Source of the DNA: Actinobacteria bacterium UBA2541
Lineage (GTDB): Bacteria > Actinomycetota > Actinomycetes > Nanopelagicales > Nanopelagicaceae
Assembly: GCA_002340925.1 (NCBI GenBank)
Contig: DDMR01000106.1
Span: 1 to 24,147 of the forward strand
Direction of reading: 5' to 3'
DNA length: 24,147 nt
Shown here: in pieces, positions 16,017-24,147 of the stretch
Position numbering within the stretch: position 1 is the stretch's first letter
How the letters are laid out: each line of letters begins with the position of its first letter
The notes under the pieces: model-generated
What the model was told of the DNA's origin: nothing
Databases searched by the model: none
What the model saw: only the letters and a program-made list of their open reading frames with translations
Program-made: the position numbers and the translations under genes

Positions 16017-17476
16017 AGTTTAAACTTTAGGACTGCTTGGGTTTCACTTCCAACTCTTATTAATTCAATGCTCCCCTTAAGCTCGTTCTCGGTCAAGGTC
16101 TTAACAATCTGAAGACCTAAATTTGATGATTGATCCCATTTGAAATCAAGTGGAAGTCCGACGCCATCATCAATAATTCTAACCTCACAACTCTTCTCTT
16201 TTCTTGAAATCTCTAATCGTAAGTTCTCCCCGGAATTAGCTAGCCCATGCTCTAGCGCATTGTGAATTAACTCGGTTACAACTAGCGCCAGTGGGGTTGC
16301 AATTTGAGAATCGAAAGTTCCAAAACTTCCAACTTTATTGACATTGATTTTATGCGTGCTCAATTCAATCGCATTATGAACAATCCGGTCATAAACCTCA
16401 TCAAAGGCGACAGATTCTGTAGAGCTATTTGAAAGTGTTTCGTGGACTATTGCAATCGATGCCACGCGTCGAACCGCTTCCTCAAGTGCATTCTTAGCAA
16501 CTTCATCATCAACGCGTCTTGATTGCAATCTAAGTAACGCTGAAACAGTCTGCAAATTATTCTTTACTCGGTGGTGAATCTCTCGGATTGTTACATCTTT
16601 GGTCATTAAATCACGATCTCGTCTACGCAATTCAGTAACATTGTGAAGCAGAACAATTGCACCAATATGATCACTTCCTGCAACAAGTGGCATTACTAAT
16701 AAATCAAATATTCCACTTTCATTCTCAAATTCTTCACGTCGCAAATTCTTGCCACTTAAAATACTTCGCCAAGACTCATCAGTTGGGAGACTAGAGTTAG
16801 GTTTAACGCTCTCAACTACATGGCCCAAGAGTTCACCTTCTAGCTCCCCACTCCATCCGGCTCGATTGAAAGCTGATCTGGCATTTGGACTTGCATAATT
16901 AATCTGCCCAGAAGAATCTAATCTGATTAATCCATCGCCGACTCTTGGGGCTGACTCGGACCGATAAAAACTATTTTGAATAGGAAAAGTTCCCTCTGCA
17001 ACCATCTGATAGATCTTGTGCGCAATCTCTCGATAATTCAACTCTAAACGAGAGGGTGAGCGCATTAAATCTGCATTTCGGTGACGAGAAATAACAGCAA
17101 TTACTCGACCGTTAAATGCAACTGGAATCGTTTCTTCTTTAATCAGAATTTCACCTACAAGTTCAGCTTCTGAATCTCGATCGATCTCGCCAGTTGAAAG
17201 TGTTTGATCAATTCTCGGATTACTTCCCCAATTAATTACACTGCCAATTACATCATGAGTGAAAACCGTTGCGGCTGTGGTTGGACGAATATGTGCAATT
17301 GCCAGATGTCCATCCGGCCAAGATTGATAATCCTTACGTTTAGGCGTCCAGAGAATCAGATCTGCAAATGATAAATCAGAGAGTAATTGCCACTCTGCTA
17401 AAAGTTCCATTAGGCGGGCGCGATCCTCTTGGGTCAGCGCAGTTTGCGAGGCGATCATTTCATCTATAGATAACAA
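16013..17476 (-). CDS. pdtaS: PdtaS-type cytosolic sensor histidine kinase
   Basis: A soluble HisKA_2-family kinase of 487 residues with no membrane segment. The order is a GAF-like domain (about 20-165), a PAS domain (about 178-285), the phosphorylation helix IREIHHRVKNNLQT with His302 (His303 in M. tuberculosis PdtaS), and an HATPase domain with the N-box TELIHNALEH (401-410) and DDGVG (436-440). The mycobacterial relative phosphorylates PdtaR, an RNA-binding ANTAR regulator, and is reported to respond to copper and nitric oxide; no PdtaR gene is in this window. The start is a TTG at 17476 with a perfect AGGAGG seven bases upstream. The end overlaps the whiB1 stop by four bases. Confidence 0.93.
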   Translation of the reverse strand: MLSIDEMIASQTALTQEDRARLMELLAEWQLLSDLSFADLILWTPKRKDYQSWPDGHLAIAHIRPTTAATVFTHDVIGSVINWGSNPRIDQTLSTGEIDRDSEAELVGEILIKEETIPVAFNGRVIAVISRHRNADLMRSPSRLELNYREIAHKIYQMVAEGTFPIQNSFYRSESAPRVGDGLIRLDSSGQINYASPNARSAFNRAGWSGELEGELLGHVVESVKPNSSLPTDESWRSILSGKNLRREEFENESGIFDLLVMPLVAGSDHIGAIVLLHNVTELRRRDRDLMTKDVTIREIHHRVKNNLQTVSALLRLQSRRVDDEVAKNALEEAVRRVASIAIVHETLSNSSTESVAFDEVYDRIVHNAIELSTHKINVNKVGSFGTFDSQIATPLALVVTELIHNALEHGLANSGENLRLEISRKEKSCEVRIIDDGVGLPLDFKWDQSSNLGLQIVKTLTENELKGSIELIRVGSETQAVLKFKL

Positions 17477-17483
17477 GATTTCG

Positions 17484-17489
17484 CCTCCT
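17484..17489 (-). promoter_or_regulatory. pdtaS: Shine-Dalgarno site deciding the pdtaS TTG start
   Basis: Reads AGGAGG on the minus strand with a seven-base spacer to the TTG at 17476. The next in-frame ATG (residue 7) has no comparable site. The surrounding 71-base gap to secA shows no clear terminator. Confidence 0.6.
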
Positions 17490-17547
17490 AACTCTTTAGA
17501 AGAATACTCCCCGCTGCAATTTGCACCGAGTTAGTACTTCTCTAAAT

Positions 17548-20223
17548 CTAAGCTGCTCCGTGGCAACGCTTATATTTGCGACCTGAACCACATGGGCACG
17601 GTGCATTTCGAGAAGTTCCACCAGTTGCAACAACTCCACCATCTTCAGCAGCTGCTGAATAACGAAGCTCATTCTTAGGTTTAATAGCCGGACTTAACCC
17701 TTTAGCTTCGACCCCACCAGATTCCTCTTCAACATTAACTTCAACATTGAATAGATAGCCAACGAGCTCTTCTTTAATCGCATCCATCATGGCTGAGAAT
17801 AAGTCGTAGCCCTCTTTCTGATATTCAACAAGCGGATCTCGCTGTGCCATTGCACGCAATCCAATACCTTCTTGCAGATAATCCATTTCATAAAGGTGTT
17901 CACGCCATTTGCGATCTAGAACTGAGAGCAAGATTTTGCGTTCAAGTTCGCGCGTAACAGCTGGAGTAAGAGTTTCTTCTCTAATCTCATAGGCCTTCTC
18001 TACATCGGCTAGAACTCGATCCAAGATAAATTCTTGATCTAAACCTGGACGTCCACCAACTTCATTAATCAAATCTTCAACCGTAAATGAGATTGGGTAG
18101 AGCGCCTTAAGTGCAGTGTGCAAGGTATCAATATCCCAATCCTCGCTGAAGCCCTCACTTGTTGCAGATTCCACATATGCAGAAATTGTGTCCACGATAA
18201 AAGTTTTTACCTGCTCTTGAATATCAGCACCTTCGAGCACTTCACGACGTTCGCTATAAACGACTGTGCGTTGGCGGTTCATAACATCGTCATATTTCAA
18301 GACGTTTTTACGCATCTCAAAGTTAAGAGATTCGACTTGAGTCTGAGCTGAGCGAATTGCATTCGAGACCATCTTTGATTCAATCGGAACATCATCTGCA
18401 ATTCCTGCTGCACCTAGGAATCTCTCTACGATTCCAGAGTTAAACCTACGCATCAAATCATCTTGAAGTGATAGGTAAAAACGAGATTCACCAGGATCGC
18501 CTTGACGTCCGGAACGACCTCGAAGCTGATTATCAATGCGACGAGATTCGTGACGCTCTGTTCCAAGTACATAAAGTCCGCCAAGTTCGACAACTACTTC
18601 GTGCTCTTTAGCAACAGCTGCTTTCTGCTTTGCTAGTTCATCAGCCCATGCAGCTTCATATTCTTCTGGAGTTTCAACTGGGCTCAAGCCGCGACGTTGT
18701 AATTCGAAGTCCGCCATAAATTCTGGATTTCCACCAAGCATGATGTCAGTTCCACGGCCAGCCATATTTGTCGCAACAGTTACTGCGCCAACAGTTCCCG
18801 CACGCGCAATGATTGCTGCTTCACGTTCATGTTGTTTGGCATTCAATACTTCGTGTGGGATTCCACGCTTCTTCAATAATGACGATAGCTCTTCAGACTT
18901 CTCAACAGAAACTGTTCCGACCAGAACTGGTTGTCCTTTTTTATGGTGTTCAGCAATATCTTCAGCTGAAGCTACAAATTTTGCATTTTCAGTCTTGTAA
19001 ATCAAATCTGGTTCATCAGCGCGTTGCATAGGGCGATTTGTAGGAATCGGAATTACACCTAATTTATAAATTTGCATCAATTCTGCTGCTTCGGTCATAG
19101 CAGTTCCGGTCATACCAGAGAGCTTCTCGTATAAGCGGAAGTAATTCTGAAGCGTAATTGTTGCAAGCGTTTGGTTCTCATCCTGAATTTCTAAGCGCTC
19201 TTTGGCTTCCAGCGCTTGATGCAGACCTTCGTTGTAGCGTCGACCCGCAAGCATGCGACCAGTGTGTTCATCGACGATTAAGAGTTCGCCATTCATGACT
19301 ACATAATCTTTATCTCGCTTAAAGAGCTCTTTGGCACGGATACCATTATTCAAATAGCCAATCAGCGGAGTATTCACTGATTCATAGAGGTTCTCGATAC
19401 CGAGTAACTCTTCAACCTTAGTAACGCCGAGCTCTAGAACACCCACGGTGCGCTTCTTCTCATCAACTTCATAGTGCAGATCGCGCTCTAACTTCTGAGC
19501 AATTGTTGCAAATTCTACGTACCACTTTGTTGGCTTATCAGCAGGTCCGCTAATAATTAATGGAGTTCTGGCTTCATCAATCAGAATTGAGTCCGCTTCG
19601 TCAATAATCGCAAAATTATGTTCACGTTGAACACAATCTTCTAAAGACCAAGCCATGTTGTCTCGCAAATAATCAAAACCAAATTCATTATTTGTTCCAT
19701 ATGTGATGTCTGCTCCATATGCTTCACGGCGTTCTGCCGGCGACATATTGGAGAGAATTACACCAACCTTTAATCCTAGAAAACGATGGATTCGACCCAT
19801 CCATTCGCTATCACGTTCAGCCAAGTAGTCATTTACGGTAACAACGTGCACGCCTTTGCCAGTTAGCGCATTTAAATATGCCGGAAGAGTTGAGACCAGA
19901 GTCTTTCCTTCACCAGTGCGCATTTCAGCAACATTTCCTTGATGAAGCGCAGCGCCGCCCATGATTTGAACATCGTAGTGTCGTTGTCCGAGAGTGCGCT
20001 TAGCAGCTTCACGAACTGTTGCGAAAGCTTCTGGCAACAAGTCATCTAGTGATTTGCCAGATGCAAAAGCGTTCTTAAGTTTTGTGGTTTGAGCACGGAG
20101 ATCAGCATCACTTAACGCAGAAATTTCACTCTCTAGTTCGGCAACCCCTTTAGCAATTTTTTCAAGTTGGCGAATCTGGCGGCCTTCTCCTGCACGCAAA
20201 AGTTTGTCTAGTAGCGGTGACAC
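17548..20223 (-). CDS. secA: Preprotein translocase ATPase SecA
   Basis: Motor ATPase that drives proteins through SecYEG. The Walker A motif is [11 protein letters not shown] (about 101-111), the DEAD segment is [23 protein letters not shown], and the second helicase domain has [16 protein letters not shown] and the [17 protein letters not shown] arginine-finger region. The C-terminus has the zinc/SecB-type motif [15 protein letters not shown] start it at the GTG at 20223 (891 residues), where [15 protein letters not shown] lines up with mycobacterial SecA1 and a GAGG site lies just upstream. The frame stays open to 20298, but that extension runs into comF and has no family match. It lies downstream of comF with a 47-base gap. 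Confidence 0.96.
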   Translation of the reverse strand: MSPLLDKLLRAGEGRQIRQLEKIAKGVAELESEISALSDADLRAQTTKLKNAFASGKSLDDLLPEAFATVREAAKRTLGQRHYDVQIMGGAALHQGNVAEMRTGEGKTLVSTLPAYLNALTGKGVHVVTVNDYLAERDSEWMGRIHRFLGLKVGVILSNMSPAERREAYGADITYGTNNEFGFDYLRDNMAWSLEDCVQREHNFAIIDEADSILIDEARTPLIISGPADKPTKWYVEFATIAQKLERDLHYEVDEKKRTVGVLELGVTKVEELLGIENLYESVNTPLIGYLNNGIRAKELFKRDKDYVVMNGELLIVDEHTGRMLAGRRYNEGLHQALEAKERLEIQDENQTLATITLQNYFRLYEKLSGMTGTAMTEAAELMQIYKLGVIPIPTNRPMQRADEPDLIYKTENAKFVASAEDIAEHHKKGQPVLVGTVSVEKSEELSSLLKKRGIPHEVLNAKQHEREAAIIARAGTVGAVTVATNMAGRGTDIMLGGNPEFMADFELQRRGLSPVETPEEYEAAWADELAKQKAAVAKEHEVVVELGGLYVLGTERHESRRIDNQLRGRSGRQGDPGESRFYLSLQDDLMRRFNSGIVERFLGAAGIADDVPIESKMVSNAIRSAQTQVESLNFEMRKNVLKYDDVMNRQRTVVYSERREVLEGADIQEQVKTFIVDTISAYVESATSEGFSEDWDIDTLHTALKALYPISFTVEDLINEVGGRPGLDQEFILDRVLADVEKAYEIREETLTPAVTRELERKILLSVLDRKWREHLYEMDYLQEGIGLRAMAQRDPLVEYQKEGYDLFSAMMDAIKEELVGYLFNVEVNVEEESGGVEAKGLSPAIKPKNELRYSAAAEDGGVVATGGTSRNAPCPCGSGRKYKRCHGAA

Positions 20224-20270
20224 GAATCCTCTTTCATAAGCCTTTAGCCGATTACGGACATAGGAGCATC

Positions 20271-20993
20271 TTAATGCGTAAAACCTTCTGTTGCACACGA
20301 GGCCAATACCCCATCAACGCTTCCGCCGAGAGTCAAAAGCGCTAAATTTGCTGAGTGAACAGTGGCCCCCGTGGTGACTAAATCATCAATGAGAAAGACC
20401 ACTGAATTCGAATTCTTCGTGGGATAAATCTCTAGATACTTAATTCGGTCAACCACAAAAGCACCCTTCATATTCACAGCTCTCTCATGAAAATTTAAGG
20501 AGGTCTGATCAGATACTTTCTTAGAATGGCTAAGACAATTTAACACTTGAATATTTAGGGTTTTATTAAGATTCATCAACTGAGTTACAAGAAGTTCAAT
20601 ATGAGCGAAGCCACGTTTTCGATCTGCCAATCTTCTCGAAGGAATCGGAATAATAACTATTTTGCTAATTGCCAGCTCTCTGCGCACTGAGATTTCTGCT
20701 AGCGCTCTCTCTAGTGATTGATTGAGACGCTCAGCCAAAAATGCTCTTGCCTGAACCTGATTATCCTCTTTTGCGGCAAGAATTATTTGGGAGAGAGTTG
20801 GCGTGTATTTACTTCCGGCAAATATTTGCAGAGCTCCTCGGTAACTCACAGAGGCCTCTAATTGAACGCTTCCCCTGCATTTAAAACATACTCCAGATCT
20901 TGCTAAATCTTCAGCACTTGAACTTAGACAAGATGGACACCTAACCGGGAAAAGGAGCGAAGAGAAAACGGCAACGAACGATCCAAAATTCAC
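20271..20993 (-). CDS. ComF family phosphoribosyltransferase-like protein
   Basis: A protein of 240 residues. The N-terminal zinc-finger cysteines are Cys19, Cys22, Cys36 and Cys39 (CPSC...CFKC). The core has [20 protein letters not shown] and the PRPP-binding motif [17 protein letters not shown] near the C-terminus. Family members act in DNA uptake or repair in some bacteria, but the actinobacterial role at this locus is not established. The M. tuberculosis homologue Rv3242c also lies in the secA1 to mtrB interval. The start is a GTG at 20993, six bases after a TAGAAT box, suggesting a leaderless transcript. Candidate termination hairpin 21034-21058 separates it from mtrB. Confidence 0.88.
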   Translation of the reverse strand: MNFGSFVAVFSSLLFPVRCPSCLSSSAEDLARSGVCFKCRGSVQLEASVSYRGALQIFAGSKYTPTLSQIILAAKEDNQVQARAFLAERLNQSLERALAEISVRRELAISKIVIIPIPSRRLADRKRGFAHIELLVTQLMNLNKTLNIQVLNCLSHSKKVSDQTSLNFHERAVNMKGAFVVDRIKYLEIYPTKNSNSVVFLIDDLVTTGATVHSANLALLTLGGSVDGVLASCATEGFTH

Positions 20994-20999
20994 TGACCA

Positions 21000-21005
21000 A
21001 TTCTA
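21000..21005 (-). promoter_or_regulatory. Candidate -10 box of comF (leaderless, GTG start)
   Basis: On the minus strand this reads TAGAAT, then six bases, then the GTG at 20993. The spacing matches that before argF and pntAA. It implies that comF and secA can be transcribed separately from mtrAB. Confidence 0.45.
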
Positions 21006-21033
21006 GATTCCACTAAAGATTGAGAGCTCAAGA

Positions 21034-21058
21034 TTTAATTTCTTGTGTGGAAATTAAA
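21034..21058 (-). terminator. AT-rich hairpin spanning the mtrB stop
   Basis: TTTAATTTC (21034-21042) and GAAATTAAA (21050-21058) are perfect 9-base inverted arms with a 7-base loop, and they include the mtrB stop codon at 21054-21056. There is no long T run after it on the minus strand (TCTTGAGC follows), so termination would be weak. mRNA end protection or processing is equally possible. Confidence 0.35.
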
Positions 21059-22589
21059 GTTGTGCAGAAATTGGTCTGCTTTCAATACTTCCACCAGCGT
21101 ATTTAGGAATTGTTAATACGAAGTGGGCACCTCTGCCACGTTCGCCCCAAACTTCAATCTCGCCTTGATGCAATTTTGCATCTTCCAATGAAATAGAGAG
21201 TCCTAGCCCAGTTCCACCCGTGCTTCGAGCACGTGAACTGTCAGCTCGCCAGAACCTTTCAAATAGCATCTTTCTGTCGGTGTAATTAAATCCACTTCCA
21301 TAATCTCGCACTCCTACCGATACTTCATTATCAGATTCTGCGATTCGGACATCAACTCTCTGGTTCTCGCGGTGATCTAGCGCATTTGAAATCAAATTTC
21401 GAATAATTCTCTTAATGCGTCGAGGGTCTACATCCACCATTACTGGAGTGTTTGGCGCCTGTAAAATAACAATTCGATCCTGGCTAGGGTGAATGTAATC
21501 TATTGTTTCCCTCACAAGCGCAACCAAATCTGTCTCTTCAATCTCCATAATCGCGGCTTGGGCATCGAATCTGCTCACTTCAAGGAGATCGGTAAGCAGA
21601 GATTCGAATCTTTCGATCTGCGAGATAAGAAGTTCAGCGCTACGGGCTACTGTAGGTTCAAAAGTATCTTTTGTTGCAAAAATAACCTGAGAAGCCATTC
21701 GAATTGTGGTTAGCGGAGTGCGCAGCTCATGGGAAACATCTGAAACAAATCGCTGTTGTAACTTTGACAAGTTCTCTAATCTAGAAATTTGTTGCTGCAG
21801 AGATACTGCCATTTCATTGAATGAATAACCTAGACTTGCGATTTCGTCTTCACCTTGAAAATCCATTCGGAGATCGAGATTTCCTTTGGTCAATTCTTCA
21901 GCAACTCTTGCTGCATCTTGAATTGGAGCAATTAGGCGGCGCATTGCAAAGTAGGTGGTTAATCCGATAAGAAATGTAAGAACAATGCCAGCTAAAAGTA
22001 GATAGTTAAAAATCAGAGTCATCGTTTTTTCCTGCTGAGATAAGCTGAAGACTACATAAAATTCATATTTTCCAACTCCAGCAATAATTAAATCTTGCCC
22101 CACTACTATTCCTGGCTCGGTGCTTCCATCTATATACATAAGGTCTGCCCGTTGCCACTGGGTTTCGGTTGATTCACGAGTAATCTCTCTAAAATTCTCA
22201 GGAATGCTCTTTGGATCTAAAAGGTTAGATGTTCCGTCAAATTTGAATGTGTTATCAATATTTGGAAATGAGAAGACTGCAATTTCTTTAGCTGTTCCCT
22301 CAAAGGTTCTAGGAGGAAGCGCGAGAATATCGTCAAAGACCAAGGTTAGAGCTGCCTTATCTTGATACTTTGAGTAAGTTAATTGAATCTGAGTATTTCG
22401 AGCAGTTGATTGCGCATCCAAAATAGATAGCGTCAGCTTCTCATCGAAAATTCCTGAAGAGACCCGGCTAAAAAGAGCTGAGCCTAGGAGCCAGATTAAA
22501 ATTAGTGAGAGCGCGACAATGGTTCCGGTAACTCGAAAAACTAGCGATGAGCGCCAGGCTTTAAGTGGAGGTTTCAATTGGAATTTCAT
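21054..22589 (-). CDS. mtrB: MtrB-type membrane sensor histidine kinase
   Basis: Sensor kinase of the MtrAB system that controls cell-wall metabolism and division in actinobacteria. TM1 is at about 18-40, an extracytoplasmic domain at about 41-187, TM2 at about 192-213 and HAMP at about 214-266. The H box FVSDVSHELRTPLTTIR has His287, followed by the N box IRNLISNALDH and the G boxes GSGFNYTDRKMLFERFWR and GGTGLGLSIS. At 511 residues it is somewhat shorter than M. tuberculosis MtrB (567). Its ATG overlaps the mtrA stop as ATGA. The partner lipoprotein gene lpqB, which normally follows mtrB, is absent. Confidence 0.93.
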   Translation of the reverse strand: MKFQLKPPLKAWRSSLVFRVTGTIVALSLILIWLLGSALFSRVSSGIFDEKLTLSILDAQSTARNTQIQLTYSKYQDKAALTLVFDDILALPPRTFEGTAKEIAVFSFPNIDNTFKFDGTSNLLDPKSIPENFREITRESTETQWQRADLMYIDGSTEPGIVVGQDLIIAGVGKYEFYVVFSLSQQEKTMTLIFNYLLLAGIVLTFLIGLTTYFAMRRLIAPIQDAARVAEELTKGNLDLRMDFQGEDEIASLGYSFNEMAVSLQQQISRLENLSKLQQRFVSDVSHELRTPLTTIRMASQVIFATKDTFEPTVARSAELLISQIERFESLLTDLLEVSRFDAQAAIMEIEETDLVALVRETIDYIHPSQDRIVILQAPNTPVMVDVDPRRIKRIIRNLISNALDHRENQRVDVRIAESDNEVSVGVRDYGSGFNYTDRKMLFERFWRADSSRARSTGGTGLGLSISLEDAKLHQGEIEVWGERGRGAHFVLTIPKYAGGSIESRPISAQL

Positions 22590-23272
22590 TGAGAATTTCC
22601 AGGGACACCAGCCTTATATCCCACTCCTCTTACCGTAACAATCACTTTAGGATCTTCGGGATTAATTTCAATTTTCGATCTTAATCTTTGGATATGAACA
22701 TTTACCAACCTGGTATCAGTTGCTGGCCGGTAACCCCAGACCTCACTTAAAAGCGCTTCGCGCGAGAAAACTCTTCCGGGTTCTTTTGCGAGTGCAACTA
22801 GTAAATCAAATTCGAGACGAGTAAGAGCAATTGTCTGGCCATCTCTAATTATTGAATGTTCTATCTGATCAATCTTTAAATTACCGATACAAAGTTCAGT
22901 ATTTACTTCTACCGCGCTACGACGTAACCGAACCTTCATTCGGGCTACCAGTTCTAATGGGTCGAAGGGCTTAACCATGTAATCATCGGCGCCCGCTTCA
23001 AGGCCAGCAACTACATCTTGTTTGTCGCCTCTGGCAGACAACATAACAATCGGAACCATTGAAACTTCACGAATCAATTTGCAGACTTCGACACCGTTTA
23101 ATCCGGGAAGCATCACATCAAGCAAGACTAAATCTGGAGCCTGCGCTGTAAAAAGCGGCATTACCTCATCGCCACGATTTACTAAATCCACTTCGTAACC
23201 GGCACCGGTCAGAACGATGCCAAGCATCTCTGCTAGATCTTGGTCGTCATCGACGACCATGATCGAAGTCAT
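22586..23272 (-). CDS. mtrA: MtrA-type response regulator (OmpR family)
   Basis: A DNA-binding response regulator of 228 residues. The receiver domain has the acidic pocket VVDDDQD, phosphoacceptor Asp52 in VLLDVMLPG, and the switch/Lys motif DDYMVKPFDP (about 96-105). The C-terminal winged helix has ALTRLEFDLLVALAKEPGRVFSREALL and DTRLVNVHIQRLRSKIE, close to the mycobacterial MtrA recognition region. MtrA regulates cell-wall hydrolases, division and replication genes in relatives. Its ATG overlaps the sahH stop as TAATG. In M. tuberculosis tmk lies between sahH and mtrA; here there is no gap at all. Confidence 0.95.
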   Translation of the reverse strand: MTSIMVVDDDQDLAEMLGIVLTGAGYEVDLVNRGDEVMPLFTAQAPDLVLLDVMLPGLNGVEVCKLIREVSMVPIVMLSARGDKQDVVAGLEAGADDYMVKPFDPLELVARMKVRLRRSAVEVNTELCIGNLKIDQIEHSIIRDGQTIALTRLEFDLLVALAKEPGRVFSREALLSEVWGYRPATDTRLVNVHIQRLRSKIEINPEDPKVIVTVRGVGYKAGVPGNSQ

Positions 23273-24147
23273 TAGCTACCGTGCTCCCAAGAGTTGAGGT
23301 AAAGCTCTTGAGCTGGAGTCAACTTATCAATTGTTGATCCCATGCTCTCCAATTTCAAGCGAGCAACTTCTTTATCAATCTCGGTTGGAACATCATGTAA
23401 TCCAGCACCAAGAGTCGCAGCAGCCTTTAATAAATACTCTGCAGTTAGCGCCTGGTCAGAGAAAGACATATCCATAACTGAAGCTGGGTGGCCTTCAGCT
23501 GCTCCAAGATTTACTAGACGTCCCTCTGCAAGTAGAAGAATGCGGCGACCATCAGCCATCACATATTCATCTGTTTGGTGGCGCATCTTTGCATTCTTGC
23601 TCTTAGCATTCTGTTCGAGCCAAGCAACATCAATTTCAATATCGAAGTGACCGGCATTAGAAAGAATCGCACCATCCTTCATAACTTTGAAATGCTCTTC
23701 ACGGAGCACATCGCGGTTACCTGTAACAGTTACATAGATATCGCCATACTTAGCAGCTTCTGTCATTGGCATAACGCGATAGCCCTGCATAAGTGCATCA
23801 AGCGCCTTAGTTGGATCAATCTCTGTAATGATTACATCAGCGCCCATTCCCTTTGCCCGCTCTGCAACACCCTTGCCGCAATAACCAAAACCAGCTACGA
23901 CGAAGGTCTTTCCAGCAACAAGTGAGTTTGTAGAGCGGAAAATTGCATCAAGAGTTGATTGTCCAGTTCCAAAGCGATTATCAAACATGTGCTTAGTATC
24001 AGTGTCATTTACTGCAATCATTGGGAATTTAAGTGCGCCATCTTTTGTCATCTGACTCAAGCGAATAACACCTGTTGTGGTCTCTTCACAGCCACCGATA
24101 ATTCCATCGATCAATTCGGTGCGTGTTGTGTGGAGAGTATTTACTAA
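23272..24147 (-). CDS. sahH: S-adenosylhomocysteine hydrolase, N-terminus cut by window edge
   Basis: NAD-dependent enzyme that splits S-adenosylhomocysteine to adenosine and homocysteine in the methyl cycle. About 291 residues of the C-terminal part are visible. The frame is open to base 24147, beginning [15 protein letters not shown], so the TTG at 24114 is internal. Motifs are [10 protein letters not shown], the [18 protein letters not shown] segment with the catalytic Asn/Lys/Asp region, the NAD-binding [13 protein letters not shown] and [12 protein letters not shown]. The C-terminus ends [10 protein letters not shown] and lacks the KPDHYRY tail of the long bacterial/eukaryotic enzyme. 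This and the absence of inserts resemble the archaeal/Thermotoga-type form. Confidence 0.93.
   Translation of the reverse strand, partial: LVNTLHTTRTELIDGIIGGCEETTTGVIRLSQMTKDGALKFPMIAVNDTDTKHMFDNRFGTGQSTLDAIFRSTNSLVAGKTFVVAGFGYCGKGVAERAKGMGADVIITEIDPTKALDALMQGYRVMPMTEAAKYGDIYVTVTGNRDVLREEHFKVMKDGAILSNAGHFDIEIDVAWLEQNAKSKNAKMRHQTDEYVMADGRRILLLAEGRLVNLGAAEGHPASVMDMSFSDQALTAEYLLKAAATLGAGLHDVPTEIDKEVARLKLESMGSTIDKLTPAQELYLNSWEHGS

Noticed and set aside
20224-20298. 25-residue N-terminal extension of SecA from an ATG at 20298
   Set aside because: It overlaps the end of comF, has no match in SecA proteins, and the GTG at 20223 has a better ribosome binding site and family alignment.

Overview
The window looks like the chromosome of a small-genome, moderately AT-rich actinobacterium. 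The protein set is actinobacterial: WhiB1, PdtaS, MtrA/MtrB, the ClpS-DUF2017-Mec-CysO-CysM cluster and DUF3039. Intergenic gaps are very short, stop/start overlaps (ATGA, GTGA, TAATG) are common, and several promoters appear leaderless. This would suit a streamlined lineage such as the freshwater acI group (Nanopelagicales), but that placement is inference from gene content and compactness. There is no sign of phage, insertion sequences, CRISPR or a recent island. Every intergenic gap is under 160 bases.

Left block (1-5275, minus strand). DUF3039, a secreted GH18-type hydrolase, clpS, DUF2017, mec, cysO, cysM and murI (cut by the window edge) run as one tightly packed transcription unit. CysM, CysO and Mec form the actinobacterial cysteine route, in which a sulfur-carrier protein thiocarboxylate and O-phosphoserine give CysO-Cys, and a JAMM peptidase then releases cysteine. 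The CysO here carries a Cys-Lys tail after its Gly-Gly, so it must be trimmed before it can work.

Plus-strand block (5324-9124). argF (ornithine carbamoyltransferase) and the three-gene proton-translocating transhydrogenase pntAA-pntAB-pntB. argF and pntAA each have a TANNNT box six bases before the ATG, which suggests leaderless mRNAs.

Middle block (9142-15368, minus strand). msrA, terC, a PatB/MalY-type C-S lyase, a PYROXD2-like flavoprotein and an unrecognised 48-residue membrane peptide form an apparent redox/metal/sulfur operon. It is followed by an unknown 124-residue membrane protein, a short hibernation factor (hpf) and a pirin with a double-palindrome operator candidate. A tRNA-Arg(CCG) lies at 15517-15588.

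Right block (15747-24147). whiB1 (+) converges on pdtaS (-) with a 4-base overlap of their stop codons. secA, comF, mtrB, mtrA and sahH (cut by the edge) follow on the minus strand. This matches the M. tuberculosis Rv3219-Rv3248c neighbourhood in order, but it lacks tmk, lpqB and the hpf gene found there. hpf has moved to 10259-10591 and has lost its C-terminal dimerisation domain. The sahH product resembles the short archaeal/Thermotoga-type enzyme rather than the long mycobacterial one.

I did not find a clearly new multi-gene system. The observations most worth following are the CysO C-terminal extension, the eroded mtrAB locus with its short relocated HPF, the Asn-for-Asp change in the GH18 motif, and the small unknown membrane proteins.
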